A DNA stretch of 37,651 nt from Oscillospiraceae bacterium (GCA_009782435.1 WRJA01000016.1:1-37651), one strand, 5' to 3'. Numbered from the stretch's first letter, positions 15,374 through 24,737 are shown. Numbers and translations are program-made. The notes: generated by a model from the sequence alone, not told the origin.

Positions 15374-16489
15374 TCAATACACAGCGTTGTATTTAGCCGA
15401 GAGTTCCCTGTACAGCGCCAATGCCTCAGGTCCTCCGTTGACGCCTTTTGCGTAATTCTCCTGAATGGGAGAGTTAAGTTCTCCCATTTTTGCTATGTCC
15501 TCGTCGGAAAGTCTGAGTATCTTCAGTCCGTTGTCCGCGAAAATATCAATGGCTATAAGAGCGTCGGCGGCCCTGCCGGGCGCGAGAAAATCGTTGAACG
15601 CGTCGTCCGTGGCGGCCTCGATGGCTTCCTTTTGGCCGGCGGAAAGCGAATTCCAAACGTCTTTGTTCATAACCATTATGTATGAACTGATAAAATAAGG
15701 ATCCAACGTGACGCAGCTTGTTACCTCATACAGCTTTGCGACGTTCCCGGCGTGCATCATGCCGTAGAAGCCCTGAACGACGCCTGTTCGAAGCGCCTCA
15801 TAAACCTCGGAAAAAACCATAACGGTCGGGAAGATGCTGTATGCTTCAAAAATCGGCACAAAAGCCGCCATGCAACGGATCTGTTTGTCGACGAGATCGT
15901 CAAATCTGTCAACGTTAAAAGTGGTCATAAATCCGCCGTTGCCCTGTCCTATTGCATAGAGCAGCTTGAAATCGGACAGCTCGGGAAGATCGAGAACATT
16001 GAACCATTCTCTGAACGCGTATGAGGCGGCTTTATCGCTGTTAAAAGCAAAGCCCGGGTATTCGAGGATGGAAGCTACCGGCAACTGTCCGGCTCCGTAA
16101 GCCACGGGGAAAAAAGTGACGTCAGCCAATCCGCTTCTGACGGCGTCGAGTTCCTCGTCGCCGTTGCAAAGCGTCTGGCTCGGATACATGGTGTAGTCGA
16201 CGGTACCGTCGGTATAGTCTCTTATCATGTCCAGATAGTGAGCGTTATCAAGCGTCGTCGGATCCGTGTCGCCCAAATAGATAGCGAAGGTGAGATTGAT
16301 ATTTACGGGTTCGTCCTTCGGCGCCGGGTCATTGGTATTTGACCCGGAAGCCGGCGGCGGTGTTGCCGCCGAGCCGCCGGAGGCCGGCGGCGGTGTTGCA
16401 GCGGCGTTGCCGCCGCCTCCGCCGCCGCAACCGGCAAACAGCGCAAGAGCCAAAACCAAAACCAATATGATGCTGATCGGTCTCTTCAT
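15374..16489 (-). CDS. dctP: TRAP substrate-binding lipoprotein DctP, fourth in operon
   Basis: 371 residues. Signal peptide with lipobox LFAGC (Cys21), then a Gly/Ala/Pro-rich linker containing TPPPASG repeats, then the DctP fold. The ligand-arginine region reads LVDKQIRCMAAFVPIFEAY and is followed by the conserved PTVMVFSEVYEALRTGVVQGF segment. It is the most diverged of the four paralogues: different linker, and VNINLTFAIYLGDTDPTTL at the start of the mature part. It lies nearest to dctQ, so it may be the original partner of the permease. Lipid-anchored on the outer face of the membrane; substrate probably an organic acid, not identifiable here. Confidence 0.92.
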   Translation of the reverse strand: MKRPISIILVLVLALALFAGCGGGGGGNAAATPPPASGGSAATPPPASGSNTNDPAPKDEPVNINLTFAIYLGDTDPTTLDNAHYLDMIRDYTDGTVDYTMYPSQTLCNGDEELDAVRSGLADVTFFPVAYGAGQLPVASILEYPGFAFNSDKAASYAFREWFNVLDLPELSDFKLLYAIGQGNGGFMTTFNVDRFDDLVDKQIRCMAAFVPIFEAYSIFPTVMVFSEVYEALRTGVVQGFYGMMHAGNVAKLYEVTSCVTLDPYFISSYIMVMNKDVWNSLSAGQKEAIEAATDDAFNDFLAPGRAADALIAIDIFADNGLKILRLSDEDIAKMGELNSPIQENYAKGVNGGPEALALYRELSAKYNAVY

Positions 16490-16510
16490 ATACCTGCACG
16501 CTTCCCTCTC

Positions 16511-17635
16511 TTAATACACGGGCATTATGCCGTTCCATTTAGCGGCAAGCTCGACCAAGAGAGCAAGCGCCTGAGTCCCGCCTTGGACGCTCGCTGCGTA
16601 GTTGCTCTGCAACGGAGCGTTGAGTTCGCCCATCTTTTTTATGTTTTCATCATCGAAGCGGATAGCCTCAACGCCGGCCGCCGCAAAGTCGGCCAAGCAG
16701 GGCTCAACTTCAGCCTGACGTCCGGGAGCGATGTATTCCGTCCAAGCGCCTTCCGTGGCGACAGTGACGGCTTCCTGCTGATCGGGCGTGAGAGAGTCCC
16801 AAACTCCTTTATTAAGGATCATGATATAGGAACTCATGTAATAGGGGTCCAAGGTGCAGTACTGGGTGACCTCAAAAAGTTTGAACGTATGCGCCGCGGC
16901 AACCATGGCGGTCGCGCCCTGAACGACGCCGGTACGCAGAGCCTCATAAACTTCGCCCATCGTCATCGCCGTCGGGATCATGCCGTAGGCTTCCATGACC
17001 GGGATCAAAGCCGCGCTGGTGCGCATCTGGACGCCGGTAAAATCTTCGACCGTCCTTAAAGGAGTGGTGGTGATGAAGCAGCCGTTGCCCTGTCCGTACG
17101 CGAACAGGAGATGGAACTCACTCAGTTCGGCAAGCTTCAGCGTGCTGTGCCATTCGGATATCGCGTGAGCCGCGGCTCTGTCGTTGGCATAACGCACGCC
17201 GGGGTACTCCAGCATGTAGGTCAGCGGCAAAAGGCCCGCGTGATACGCCGCGCTGCAGAAAGCTACGTCGCCCAACCCGCTTCTGACGGCGTCGACCTGT
17301 TCGTCAGCGGCGCAGAGGGTAGAACTTGCATATAAGGTGTAGTCGACCGTGCCTTCGGTGAATTCTTTTATGGCTTCAAGAACGTTGCAGGCATAAATCG
17401 TCGTGGGGTCAAATTCGGGGAGATATATCGCGAACTGGAGGTTAACCTTCGTCGCGTTTGAGAAATCCCATCCTTCGGCTTCCGGCGGCGGGGGCGGCGG
17501 GGTGGCCGGCGCTATTGTTTGGGTCGGAGCGGCGGCGGGCGGCGGGGTGGCCGCTGTGTTTCCTCCGCCTCCGCAGGCGGCAAGCAGCGCGAACATCATG
17601 ACCAACGCTAAAACGATACATAAGGTCTTTTTCAT
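16511..17635 (-). CDS. dctP: TRAP substrate-binding lipoprotein DctP, third in operon
   Basis: 374 residues: lipoprotein signal peptide (ALLAAC, Cys21), proline-rich linker to about residue 51, and a DctP domain with GVQMRTSAALIPVMEAYG carrying the conserved ligand arginine and MGEVYEALRTGVVQGATAM. The first 51 residues are identical to those of the next paralogue (start 18814), yet the DNA differs at many third positions. The mature domains are clearly different, so the two proteins may bind different acids. GGAG lies about 11 nt before the ATG and 21 nt separate it from the next dctP. Confidence 0.93.
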   Translation of the reverse strand: MKKTLCIVLALVMMFALLAACGGGGNTAATPPPAAAPTQTIAPATPPPPPPEAEGWDFSNATKVNLQFAIYLPEFDPTTIYACNVLEAIKEFTEGTVDYTLYASSTLCAADEQVDAVRSGLGDVAFCSAAYHAGLLPLTYMLEYPGVRYANDRAAAHAISEWHSTLKLAELSEFHLLFAYGQGNGCFITTTPLRTVEDFTGVQMRTSAALIPVMEAYGMIPTAMTMGEVYEALRTGVVQGATAMVAAAHTFKLFEVTQYCTLDPYYMSSYIMILNKGVWDSLTPDQQEAVTVATEGAWTEYIAPGRQAEVEPCLADFAAAGVEAIRFDDENIKKMGELNAPLQSNYAASVQGGTQALALLVELAAKWNGIMPVY

Positions 17636-17677
17636 CTGTTTCTATTCTCCTTTTCAGTCTTATTTATTTCGCTGAGT

Positions 17678-18814
17678 TTATCTGTCCGCAACATATTGCG
17701 GATATATTCCGTTCCATTTTGCAGCCAATTCGTGAATCAGCGCAAGAGCTTCGTTTCCGCCCGGAATACCGGCGGCGTGATTAACTGCCAAGGGTGAGTT
17801 CAGTTCGGCCATCTTCGCTAAGTTTGCCTGGTCAAAATAGATGACCTCGACTCCCGCCGCCTCAAAATCGGAAATACAGCCTGCCATTTCATCTTCCCTG
17901 CCGGGGGCGATGTATTTACTGAAAGCATATTCCGAGGCAGCTTCAACGGCTTCCTGCTGATCGGGGGTCAGAGAATTCCAAACATCCATATTGAGCGGCA
18001 TAACATAAGTACTCAGGAAATACGGGTCCATGGTGCAGTAGTCCGCTATCTCAAACAGCTTGAAAGTGTGCGCCGCCATAACCATAGCCGTCGCGCCCTG
18101 AACGACGCCGGTCCTCATGGCTTCATATACCTCGCCCATGGTCATCGCCGTCGGGATCATCCCGTAGAGCTCCATGACCGGGATCAAAGCCGCGCTGGTG
18201 CGCATCTGGACGCCTTTGAAGTCTTCGACTGTCCTCAAGGGGACTGTGGTATGGAAAGCGCCGTTGCCCTGACCGGAAGCGAACAGGATCTTATAATCCT
18301 TCAGCTCGGCAAGATCCAGCGTTTTGTGCCATTCGTTGATCGCGTTGGCGCGGGCCAAGTCGTGAGCGTAATTCACGCCCGGGTATTCCAGTAAATAGGA
18401 AACAGGCAGCGTGCCCGCATAGTACGCCACATTTGTGAACGCGATGTCCGCCAGCCCGCTCTTAACCGCGTCCAGCTGTTCTTCGGCGGCGCACAGAGTC
18501 GCCGAGGCGTGCATGGTGTAATCGACTGTGCCTTCGGTATAGCTCTTGATCGCGTCAAGGAAATTGGCTGTGTATATTACCGTGGGGTCAAAATCCGGCA
18601 GCCATACCGCGAATTGGAGATTCACTTTTGTCGCGTCTGAGAAATCCCATCCTTCGGCTTGCGGCGGCGGGGGCGGCGGTGTGGCCGGCGCTATTGTCTG
18701 GGTCGGGGCGGCGGCGGGCGGCGGTGTGGCCGCGGTGTTGCCTCCGCCTCCGCAGGCGGCAAGCAGCGCGAACATCATTACCAGCGCCAGAACGATGCAT
18801 AATGTTTTCTTCAT
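17678..18814 (-). CDS. dctP: TRAP substrate-binding lipoprotein DctP, second in operon
   Basis: 378 residues with the same leader and linker as the neighbouring 16511-17635 gene (Cys21 lipobox, then TPPPAAAPTQTIAP and a run of six prolines), followed by AEGWDFSDATKVNLQFAVWL and the DctP domain with GVQMRTSAALIPVMELYG. The C terminus carries a short extra tail (QYVADR). A strong GGAGG site precedes the ATG. The set of near-equal genes suggests expansion by tandem duplication, followed by divergence of the binding lobes. Confidence 0.93.
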   Translation of the reverse strand: MKKTLCIVLALVMMFALLAACGGGGNTAATPPPAAAPTQTIAPATPPPPPPQAEGWDFSDATKVNLQFAVWLPDFDPTVIYTANFLDAIKSYTEGTVDYTMHASATLCAAEEQLDAVKSGLADIAFTNVAYYAGTLPVSYLLEYPGVNYAHDLARANAINEWHKTLDLAELKDYKILFASGQGNGAFHTTVPLRTVEDFKGVQMRTSAALIPVMELYGMIPTAMTMGEVYEAMRTGVVQGATAMVMAAHTFKLFEIADYCTMDPYFLSTYVMPLNMDVWNSLTPDQQEAVEAASEYAFSKYIAPGREDEMAGCISDFEAAGVEVIYFDQANLAKMAELNSPLAVNHAAGIPGGNEALALIHELAAKWNGIYPQYVADR

Positions 18815-18866
18815 CTTTTCTTTTCCTCCGTATAATATATTTATTTATTTTTATTCGGTATGCTGC

Positions 18867-20000
18867 TTAAAAATATTCGGGATATATAGCGTTGTATTTC
18901 GCGGCCAGTTCCCGCAGGAGCGCGAGGGCTTCGGTACCGCCGGGAACGCTTGCGGCGTAATTACTCTGGAGAGGAGCGTTGAGGGCGCCCATTTTCGCTA
19001 TTTCTTCATCGCTCATATAGATGACCTCTACACCTTTTTCTTCAAAGAAAGCGAGGCACTCAGGCACTTCCCCCTGACGGCCCGAAGCGATATATTCCGC
19101 GAAACCGAATTCCGTTGCGGCCTTTACGGCTTCCTGCTGATCCGGAGTAAGTGAATTCCATACATCCTTGTTCAGAGTCATTACATATGAGCTGACATAA
19201 AAGGGATCTATGGTGCAGTATTTTTGAACTTCAAAAAGATTAAATGTGAAAGCCGCCGGGATCATGGCCGTTGCGCCCTGAACGACGCCGGTCCTCATAG
19301 CCTCATAGACCTCGCCCATGGACAGAGCGGTCGGGATAAAGCCGTAGGCCTCCAATACCGGGATCAGGGCCGCGCTGGTGCGCATCTGCACGCCTTTAAA
19401 ATCTTCGACCGTCCTGATGGGAACGGTGGTGTGCAAAGCGCCGCTGCCTTGGCCGTAGCCGTACAGAAGATAGAAGTCTTCAAGTTCGGCAAGTTTCAGG
19501 GTTTGATGCCACTCGTTCATGGCGAAAGCGGTCGCCCTGTCGTTCGCATATTGCACTCCCGGGTATTCCAGCATGTAGGTCAGCGGCAAGCTGCCCGCGA
19601 AATAAGCCGAAGCGTTCATCGCAATGTCGGCCAAGCCGCTCTTGACGGCGTCGAGCTGCTCATCGGCGGCGCACAGCGTCGCTGAGGCATGCAAAGTGTA
19701 ATCAACGGTGCCCTCGGTGTATTCCTTTATCGTCTCAAGGAAATTGCAGGCGGCAATAACGGTGGGGTCGCCTTCGGGCATATAGAGCGCGAATGCGAGA
19801 TTCACCTTTGTCGCGTCGGAGAAATCCCATCCTTCCGCTGCCGCGGGCGGCGGCTGCGTGCCGGAGTTTGAAGGCTGACTTTGAGTCGGAGCGGCCGCCG
19901 GGGGCGGCGGCGCCGCTGTATTGCCTGAGTTACCGCCGCAGGCGGCAAAAAGTGCGAAAGACAATACCAACGCCAAAACGATGCACAGTGTTTTTTTCAT
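18867..20000 (-). CDS. dctP: TRAP substrate-binding lipoprotein DctP, first in operon
   Basis: 377 residues, start taken at the ATG at 20000 because the upstream in-frame TTG at 20018 lies in the GGAGG ribosome binding site itself. Lipobox LFAAC (Cys21), a Pro/Ala/Ser linker different from the two genes behind it, then AEGWDFSDATKVNLAFALYM and the DctP domain with GVQMRTSAALIPVLEAYG. It is the promoter-proximal gene of the six-gene TRAP operon. The upstream 360 bp are extremely AT-rich and contain a TATAAT but no clear -35. Confidence 0.93.
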   Translation of the reverse strand: MKKTLCIVLALVLSFALFAACGGNSGNTAAPPPPAAAPTQSQPSNSGTQPPPAAAEGWDFSDATKVNLAFALYMPEGDPTVIAACNFLETIKEYTEGTVDYTLHASATLCAADEQLDAVKSGLADIAMNASAYFAGSLPLTYMLEYPGVQYANDRATAFAMNEWHQTLKLAELEDFYLLYGYGQGSGALHTTVPIRTVEDFKGVQMRTSAALIPVLEAYGFIPTALSMGEVYEAMRTGVVQGATAMIPAAFTFNLFEVQKYCTIDPFYVSSYVMTLNKDVWNSLTPDQQEAVKAATEFGFAEYIASGRQGEVPECLAFFEEKGVEVIYMSDEEIAKMGALNAPLQSNYAASVPGGTEALALLRELAAKYNAIYPEYF

Positions 20001-20361
20001 CTTTTCTTTTTCCTCCAAAAATATTTTATATTAAACCCTTCCCGGTCCCGGCGCGCTGCTTTTCGTCGCTGATACGGCGCTTATGACTTTTTTGATATAC
20101 GGGAAGGAATAATATACAAACACCGCAACGACCGGCAATTTGCGTATCGCCGATCATTTGCTGTTACGTATTCATTTGTTATTTTTTTTCCGGAATTTAA
20201 CATTATATATCATTTTATATGACAAAAATAAAAATTACAATATAAAAATACAAAAAACACGTCATAAAATCAATAAATATTAAAAATATATTAATATTTT
20301 GTTAAACAATTCCTTAAACCCCCTCGATTTCGCCGGTTTTCGGCCGTGATCCGCATTTCGG
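20001..20361 (-). promoter_or_regulatory. AT-rich control region upstream of the TRAP operon
   Basis: No gene is seen here. The part 20170-20310 is very AT-rich, in contrast to all its neighbours. Minus-strand TATAAT at 20202-20207 is the best -10 candidate, but no TTGACA-like box stands 16-18 bp before it; TTGTCA at 20220-20225 is only 12 bp away. The AT-rich part may be an UP element or bind a regulator, or the promoter may need an activator. No clear terminator for the LTA-synthase-family gene could be found either. Confidence 0.45.
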
Positions 20362-22218
20362 TCAGAACCTGTCTCTCATGAGATAGTACTGCACCCGGTC
20401 ATATTTATCGAGCAGATATCCGAGGTCAGCCGGTATTTCCTCGGTCAAAACACCGCCCGACACGACCGTTTTGGTCTTATGGACGAGACTTGTATGTTCT
20501 TTCAACTCACGGTTTTGCTTCATCAGCTCATTCCCGCCCCAACCGGCCGAGTCAAAAATAAGCGTCATAAAAAAGCAGGGCGAGATATCACCGCCGCGGC
20601 CGATGAATTCTTTGCCGAGAACGTCTTTTGCCGCGCCGTTAGCCCAAATAACATACGGAGTGCCGTAGTAATTGTAAAAACCGTCTTCCCGGCTCAAATC
20701 GAGATTTATCCCGAGCTCCTCATAGATCCGGGCCCCTTCTCCCATCCACGGCATATGATCGCCGAACAGCGCAATAATGACCGGCTCGTCCGACCGGCGG
20801 AAGTATTCGATAAAATCGCGCAGGGCCTCGTCCGTTTCATGTATGCCGGCGAAATAGTTTTCCGCAATATTGCGCCCTTCCTCCGACATATCGGCATTCG
20901 CGATATAGTCAACGCCGGATTGTCTGCGGTCGCTCTCATAGGGGCCGTGATTCTGGTATGTCACACTGAAGTTGAAATACGGCCGTTCTCTTGAAGTCGC
21001 CTCCTCAAACAGCTTTACCAAATCTCGGAAAAACTGCCCGTCGTGCATCATGCCCCATCCGTCCGGCATGGTATAGCGCGTCTCAAAGAAATAAAGCGAA
21101 TCAAAGCCCAAATACTCAAATACATTCTGTCTGTTGTAGAACCACCCGTAACACGGATGGCAGAATTCCGTAAAATATCCCTGCTCGCCGAAATAGCGTG
21201 CGTAGGAAAAAGCCTTTTTCCTGTATTCGTACTTTACCGTGCTGCCCGTAATAAATGTGCGTTCGGTATCTATCGTGTCTCCTGCAAAGACGTTCGTAAT
21301 AAGATTTCCCGATATGCTTTCATCGCGCAGTACCCGGAAATACTCATAAGGATCGGCGCCGAACTCAACGCCGAGCGCGGAAAAGTCGCCGTACGCCTCC
21401 AACTGCAGAATAATCACATTGACCTTTTTATTTTCCGATATATCGTCATATGCGTAAGACGCGAGGATATTCTTCGCCTCGGACCTGTCATAGCCCTCCG
21501 GTCTGCCGTCTCCGAGCCGGACGGTGCTGTTGATGAACGGATAAATGAAACCGCGGCACACATATTGATCGGTTTCGGACCATTGCGACATAACCTTCCC
21601 GTTTGACATCCGGATATCCAAATTCGAGGTTTTTTCATAGACATCCGGGCTCCTGTAAACAGTCGCATAAAGAAAAAAACCCGAAACCAAAAGCGCCGCC
21701 AACCCCGCGGCGCGGCTCTTTTTCCCCGGCATCCGGGCTTTAAACAAGAAATATGATATCGCCGCCGCCGCGGCAGTTGTTATTATCACCGCGATGACAG
21801 ACGCTTCGATAAAAATATAGTTTCCGCTGATTCTCGCCGCCTCGATCATATACACGGTGTCCGACGCCAAAAGCGGGTCGCCGCGGGCGGCTATTTTGAA
21901 ATAATTTATAAGAGAGAAAACGATTACGATGAGTCCGGACAATAAGACGCTCATCCAAACTCTGTTTGCGGCCATGTATAAAACAAATACCAATATGAGG
22001 ACGGGTGCGAAATTCAAAAGAAAAAGAGACGCATTTTGAAAGTATGAGAAAAAAAGCTCCCTGCCGTAGCCGTGCCGTGCGAAATACAGGCTCACAGAGG
22101 AGAGGCCGGCCGACCATATGAGCAAAACGCAGATATTCACCGCCCAATGCAGGCTGCGGTACAATCCGTTTTTTTCCGCCGGGGGCTTATAAAATAAAAC
22201 CTTAAAAACCGCGTTCAT
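20362..22218 (-). CDS. LTA synthase family membrane sulfatase-fold protein
   Basis: 618 residues with about five N-terminal TM segments (roughly 27-50, 60-85, 90-110, 138-162 and 172-190) and an extracellular alkaline-phosphatase-superfamily domain. The metal and nucleophile positions fit LtaS: LQLEAYGDF (Glu about 274), AGDTIDTERTF (Thr about 315 as likely nucleophile) and LFGDHMPWMG near the C terminus. Such enzymes transfer glycerol phosphate from phosphatidylglycerol to lipoteichoic acid or to glycans. The start is chosen at the ATG at 22218; a TTG nine nt upstream overlaps the glyQS stop. The gene is coupled to glyQS and probably shares its promoter. Exact acceptor unknown. Confidence 0.88.
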   Translation of the reverse strand: MNAVFKVLFYKPPAEKNGLYRSLHWAVNICVLLIWSAGLSSVSLYFARHGYGRELFFSYFQNASLFLLNFAPVLILVFVLYMAANRVWMSVLLSGLIVIVFSLINYFKIAARGDPLLASDTVYMIEAARISGNYIFIEASVIAVIITTAAAAAISYFLFKARMPGKKSRAAGLAALLVSGFFLYATVYRSPDVYEKTSNLDIRMSNGKVMSQWSETDQYVCRGFIYPFINSTVRLGDGRPEGYDRSEAKNILASYAYDDISENKKVNVIILQLEAYGDFSALGVEFGADPYEYFRVLRDESISGNLITNVFAGDTIDTERTFITGSTVKYEYRKKAFSYARYFGEQGYFTEFCHPCYGWFYNRQNVFEYLGFDSLYFFETRYTMPDGWGMMHDGQFFRDLVKLFEEATSRERPYFNFSVTYQNHGPYESDRRQSGVDYIANADMSEEGRNIAENYFAGIHETDEALRDFIEYFRRSDEPVIIALFGDHMPWMGEGARIYEELGINLDLSREDGFYNYYGTPYVIWANGAAKDVLGKEFIGRGGDISPCFFMTLIFDSAGWGGNELMKQNRELKEHTSLVHKTKTVVSGGVLTEEIPADLGYLLDKYDRVQYYLMRDRF

Positions 22219-22223
22219 ACCGC

Positions 22224-23645
22224 TCAATAAACTGTGCGTTCCGCAATATACTCTCTTATTTTTGCAATGGGAATACGTTCCTGAGACATGCTGTCGCGTT
22301 CACGCACGGTCACCATGCCGTCCGCGGGGGAAGCGTCGTCGCCCACCGTTTTAAAATCAACGGTCACGCAAAAGGGAGTGCCTATTTCGTCTTGTCTGCG
22401 GTATCTTTTACCTATGCTGCCCGTATCGTCAAAATCCGCCGAGAAGTCCTTCAAAAGCCCCGAATATATCTCACGCGCCTTATCCGTCAGTTTCTTTGAC
22501 AGCGGCAGCACCGCGCACTTGAAGGGCGCGAGAGCGGGATGGAAACGCAGCACCGTACGCATATCCTCTTTTCCGTCCTGTTCGATGATCTCCTCGTCAT
22601 AGGCGTCCGTGAGGAAAGCGAGCAGGACCCTGTCCGCGCCGAGCGACGGCTCGATTACATAAGGAATGTATTTTTCATTGGTCTCAGCGTCGAAATACTC
22701 CTGATTATCTCCGGACGCGGTTTGGTGAGCCGCAAGGTCAAAATCAGTGCGGTCGGCGACCCCCCATAACTCCCCCCAACCGAAGGGAAAGGAATATTCA
22801 AAATCAGTCGTGGCTGCGGAATAGTGAGAGAGTTCCTCTTTTTCGTGGTCGCGAAGGCGCAGATTCTCTTCCGACATGTTGAGCCCGAGCAACCAGTCGC
22901 GGCAGAAGGCCCGCCAAAACTCAAACCACTCCGTGTCCGTTCCCGGCTTGCAAAAGAACTCCAATTCCATCTGTTCAAACTCGCGCGTTCTGAATATGAA
23001 GTTGCCCGGCGTTATCTCGTTTCGGAAACTCTTTCCGATTTGGCAAACTCCGAAAGGCAGACTTTTACGGGTAGTGCGCTGTATATTTTTAAAATTCACA
23101 AAAATCCCCTGAGCCGTCTCGGGCCGCAGATATATCTCCGAGGAGGATTCCTCCGTCACCCCTTGGGCGGTCTTAAACATCAGGTTAAACTTGCGAATGC
23201 CCGTAAAATCCGATTTCCCGCAATGAGGACAGCATATTTTGTTTTCCCGTATATACGCTAAAAGCTCGTCATTGTCCATGGTCTCGACTCGGACACTGTC
23301 AATGCCTTCCGCCCTGCAGCGCTCTTCGATGAGCTTGTCGGCTCTGTGCCGCATCTTGCAGCTTTTGCAGTCAATGAGCGGATCGTTGAAATTGACGACA
23401 TGCCCGGACGCGGCCCAGACTCTCGGATTCATGAGTATCGCCGAATCCAGCCCGACATTATACGGACACTCCCGCACAAATTTTTTCCACCACGCCGCTT
23501 TTATGTTGTTTTTCAGTTCAACGCCCACGGGGCCGTAGTCCCAAGTATTCGCGAGTCCTCCGTATATCTCGCTGCCGGGATAGATGAACCCGCGGTTTTT
23601 GCATAAAGCAACGATCTTTTCCATCGACTTCTCAGAGTTCTTCAT
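22224..23645 (-). CDS. glyQS: glycyl-tRNA synthetase (single-chain class II)
   Basis: 473-residue alpha2-type glycyl-tRNA synthetase. It begins with the class II GlyRS block [20 protein letters not shown], has CPHCGKSDF in the inserted zinc-like region, motif 2 in [20 protein letters not shown], and motif 3 in [13 protein letters not shown], followed by an anticodon-binding domain ([11 protein letters not shown]). AAAGGA lies eight nt before the ATG. The 5' leader predicted from the promoter at 23698-23726 is only about 45 nt, too short for a T-box, which is worth noting because many Bacillota glyQS genes have one. Confidence 0.97.
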   Translation of the reverse strand: MKNSEKSMEKIVALCKNRGFIYPGSEIYGGLANTWDYGPVGVELKNNIKAAWWKKFVRECPYNVGLDSAILMNPRVWAASGHVVNFNDPLIDCKSCKMRHRADKLIEERCRAEGIDSVRVETMDNDELLAYIRENKICCPHCGKSDFTGIRKFNLMFKTAQGVTEESSSEIYLRPETAQGIFVNFKNIQRTTRKSLPFGVCQIGKSFRNEITPGNFIFRTREFEQMELEFFCKPGTDTEWFEFWRAFCRDWLLGLNMSEENLRLRDHEKEELSHYSAATTDFEYSFPFGWGELWGVADRTDFDLAAHQTASGDNQEYFDAETNEKYIPYVIEPSLGADRVLLAFLTDAYDEEIIEQDGKEDMRTVLRFHPALAPFKCAVLPLSKKLTDKAREIYSGLLKDFSADFDDTGSIGKRYRRQDEIGTPFCVTVDFKTVGDDASPADGMVTVRERDSMSQERIPIAKIREYIAERTVY

Positions 23646-23697
23646 CGGTTTTTCCTTTCTATGCCGCAGTTAACGCGCAGAGCCGGTTTATTTTCAG

Positions 23698-23726
23698 AGT
23701 TTAGCACGCCCGTGACCAAAAGGCAA
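23698..23726 (-). promoter_or_regulatory. promoter of glyQS
   Basis: TTGCCT (23721-23726), 17-bp spacer ending in TGC, and TAAACT (23698-23703) on the minus strand: an extended -10 promoter with a moderate -35 box. Confidence 0.65.
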
Positions 23727-23744
23727 GATTCAACCGCTTTGGGT

Positions 23745-23773
23745 TTGTAAACGTATGACAAAATGTATATAAT
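23745..23773 (+). promoter_or_regulatory. promoter of the multi-TM protein gene
   Basis: TTGTAA (23745-23750), 17-bp spacer, TATAAT (23768-23773) on the plus strand, divergent from the glyQS promoter. Confidence 0.75.
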
Positions 23774-23787
23774 GGCTCAGGTGATAT

Positions 23788-24729
23788 TTGCCCTGCGCTG
23801 ACAAGAGAAAAACCGAGGAGGAGGGACCGGGTACGCAGCGGTTGAAAACGCTTGCAACGCGCATTTTGCATCCCAACACTTTGTTGATATTCCTTTTGGC
23901 GCCGCTCAGCGCCGCGGCACTGATCTTTACTTTTACCGCAGGCCGTGAAAACACGGTCATCGGTTATATTTCCTATGCTCTCTCGGCATATGCCACCGCT
24001 GTTCTTACGATCAACATTCCCGAAGTATCGGCCCGGGCAAGAGCGCTCGTCCGCTCAAGCAGGATTTGGTCGCTCATATACGGCAATAAATACGGAAACC
24101 GATTTATAACGGACTTGCCCTACAGAGCGATCGTATCTCTGTATATGTCATTATTCATGAACACGCTTTATGCGGCGTTCAAACTGATCGCCGGTATCAG
24201 GTACGCCTCCTTCTGGTACGGCGCTGACGCCGTATTTTATTCCGTGCTCAGCGCGGCCCAATTTCTGATGCTTCGTCATGTACGAAAAAAGGAGACCGAT
24301 TTGGAGAATGAGTACAGGCAGTACCGTTTTTGCGGTTTTCTTCTCTTTGCGCTGAATACCGCTTTCACGGGAGTTGTCTTTCAAATCGTACGGCAGAACA
24401 TGGGATACCGATACCCGGGCCTTATGATCTACATTGTGGCTTCTTACGCTTTTATCTGTATGGCCGTCGCCGTTGTCAATGTTATAAAGTACCGCAAGCT
24501 GAACAGTCCGGTCCTGTCCGCGGTCAAAGCCATACGCCTCGCCAAAGCTTCAGTGGCGATGTATTCGCTCCAAACCGCCATGCTCATCTCTTTCGGCGGG
24601 GAGGAAAGCGAGGCTTTCAAAAATCTGATGAATGGTCTTACCGGCGTCGGCGTATGTCTTTTTATATGCGGGTTGGCTGTGTTTATGATCATTCGGGCGA
24701 ACAATAATCTAAAGAAACACCGACATTAA
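23788..24729 (+). CDS. multi-pass membrane protein of unknown function
   Basis: Up to 313 residues with about seven hydrophobic segments and a basic C-terminal tail (NNNLKKHRH). I do not recognise a characterised family. Start is uncertain: the TTG at 23788 would leave a leader of only about eight nt after the promoter at 23745-23773, whereas GAGGAGGAGGG (23815-23825) points to a start further down, for example the TTG at 23842 (LKTLATRILHPNTLLIF), although the spacing there is a long 16 nt. A cre-like palindrome overlaps that second start. The gene stands just before the two-component system but has its own promoter, not the regulon promoter. No terminator separates them. Confidence 0.7.
   Translation: MPCADKRKTEEEGPGTQRLKTLATRILHPNTLLIFLLAPLSAAALIFTFTAGRENTVIGYISYALSAYATAVLTINIPEVSARARALVRSSRIWSLIYGNKYGNRFITDLPYRAIVSLYMSLFMNTLYAAFKLIAGIRYASFWYGADAVFYSVLSAAQFLMLRHVRKKETDLENEYRQYRFCGFLLFALNTAFTGVVFQIVRQNMGYRYPGLMIYIVASYAFICMAVAVVNVIKYRKLNSPVLSAVKAIRLAKASVAMYSLQTAMLISFGGEESEAFKNLMNGLTGVGVCLFICGLAVFMIIRANNNLKKHRH
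23843..23856 (+). promoter_or_regulatory. cre-like palindrome at the start of the multi-TM gene
   Basis: TGAAAACGCTTGCA fits the consensus TGWAARCGYTWNCW at every position and lies about 63 nt after the predicted transcription start, where a bound CcpA-type repressor would block elongation. The match could be chance. Confidence 0.35.
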
Positions 24730-24737
24730 TAATTCAG

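Noticed and set aside
16290-19154. Plus-strand frames opposite the dctP genes
   Set aside because: They arise from the GC-rich proline/glycine linkers and are antisense to clear lipoprotein genes.
20280-20325. Plus-strand TTAAACAATTCCTTAAACC as a further phased-repeat promoter
   Set aside because: Only two repeats, 12 bp apart, no suitable -10 box and no gene downstream on that strand.
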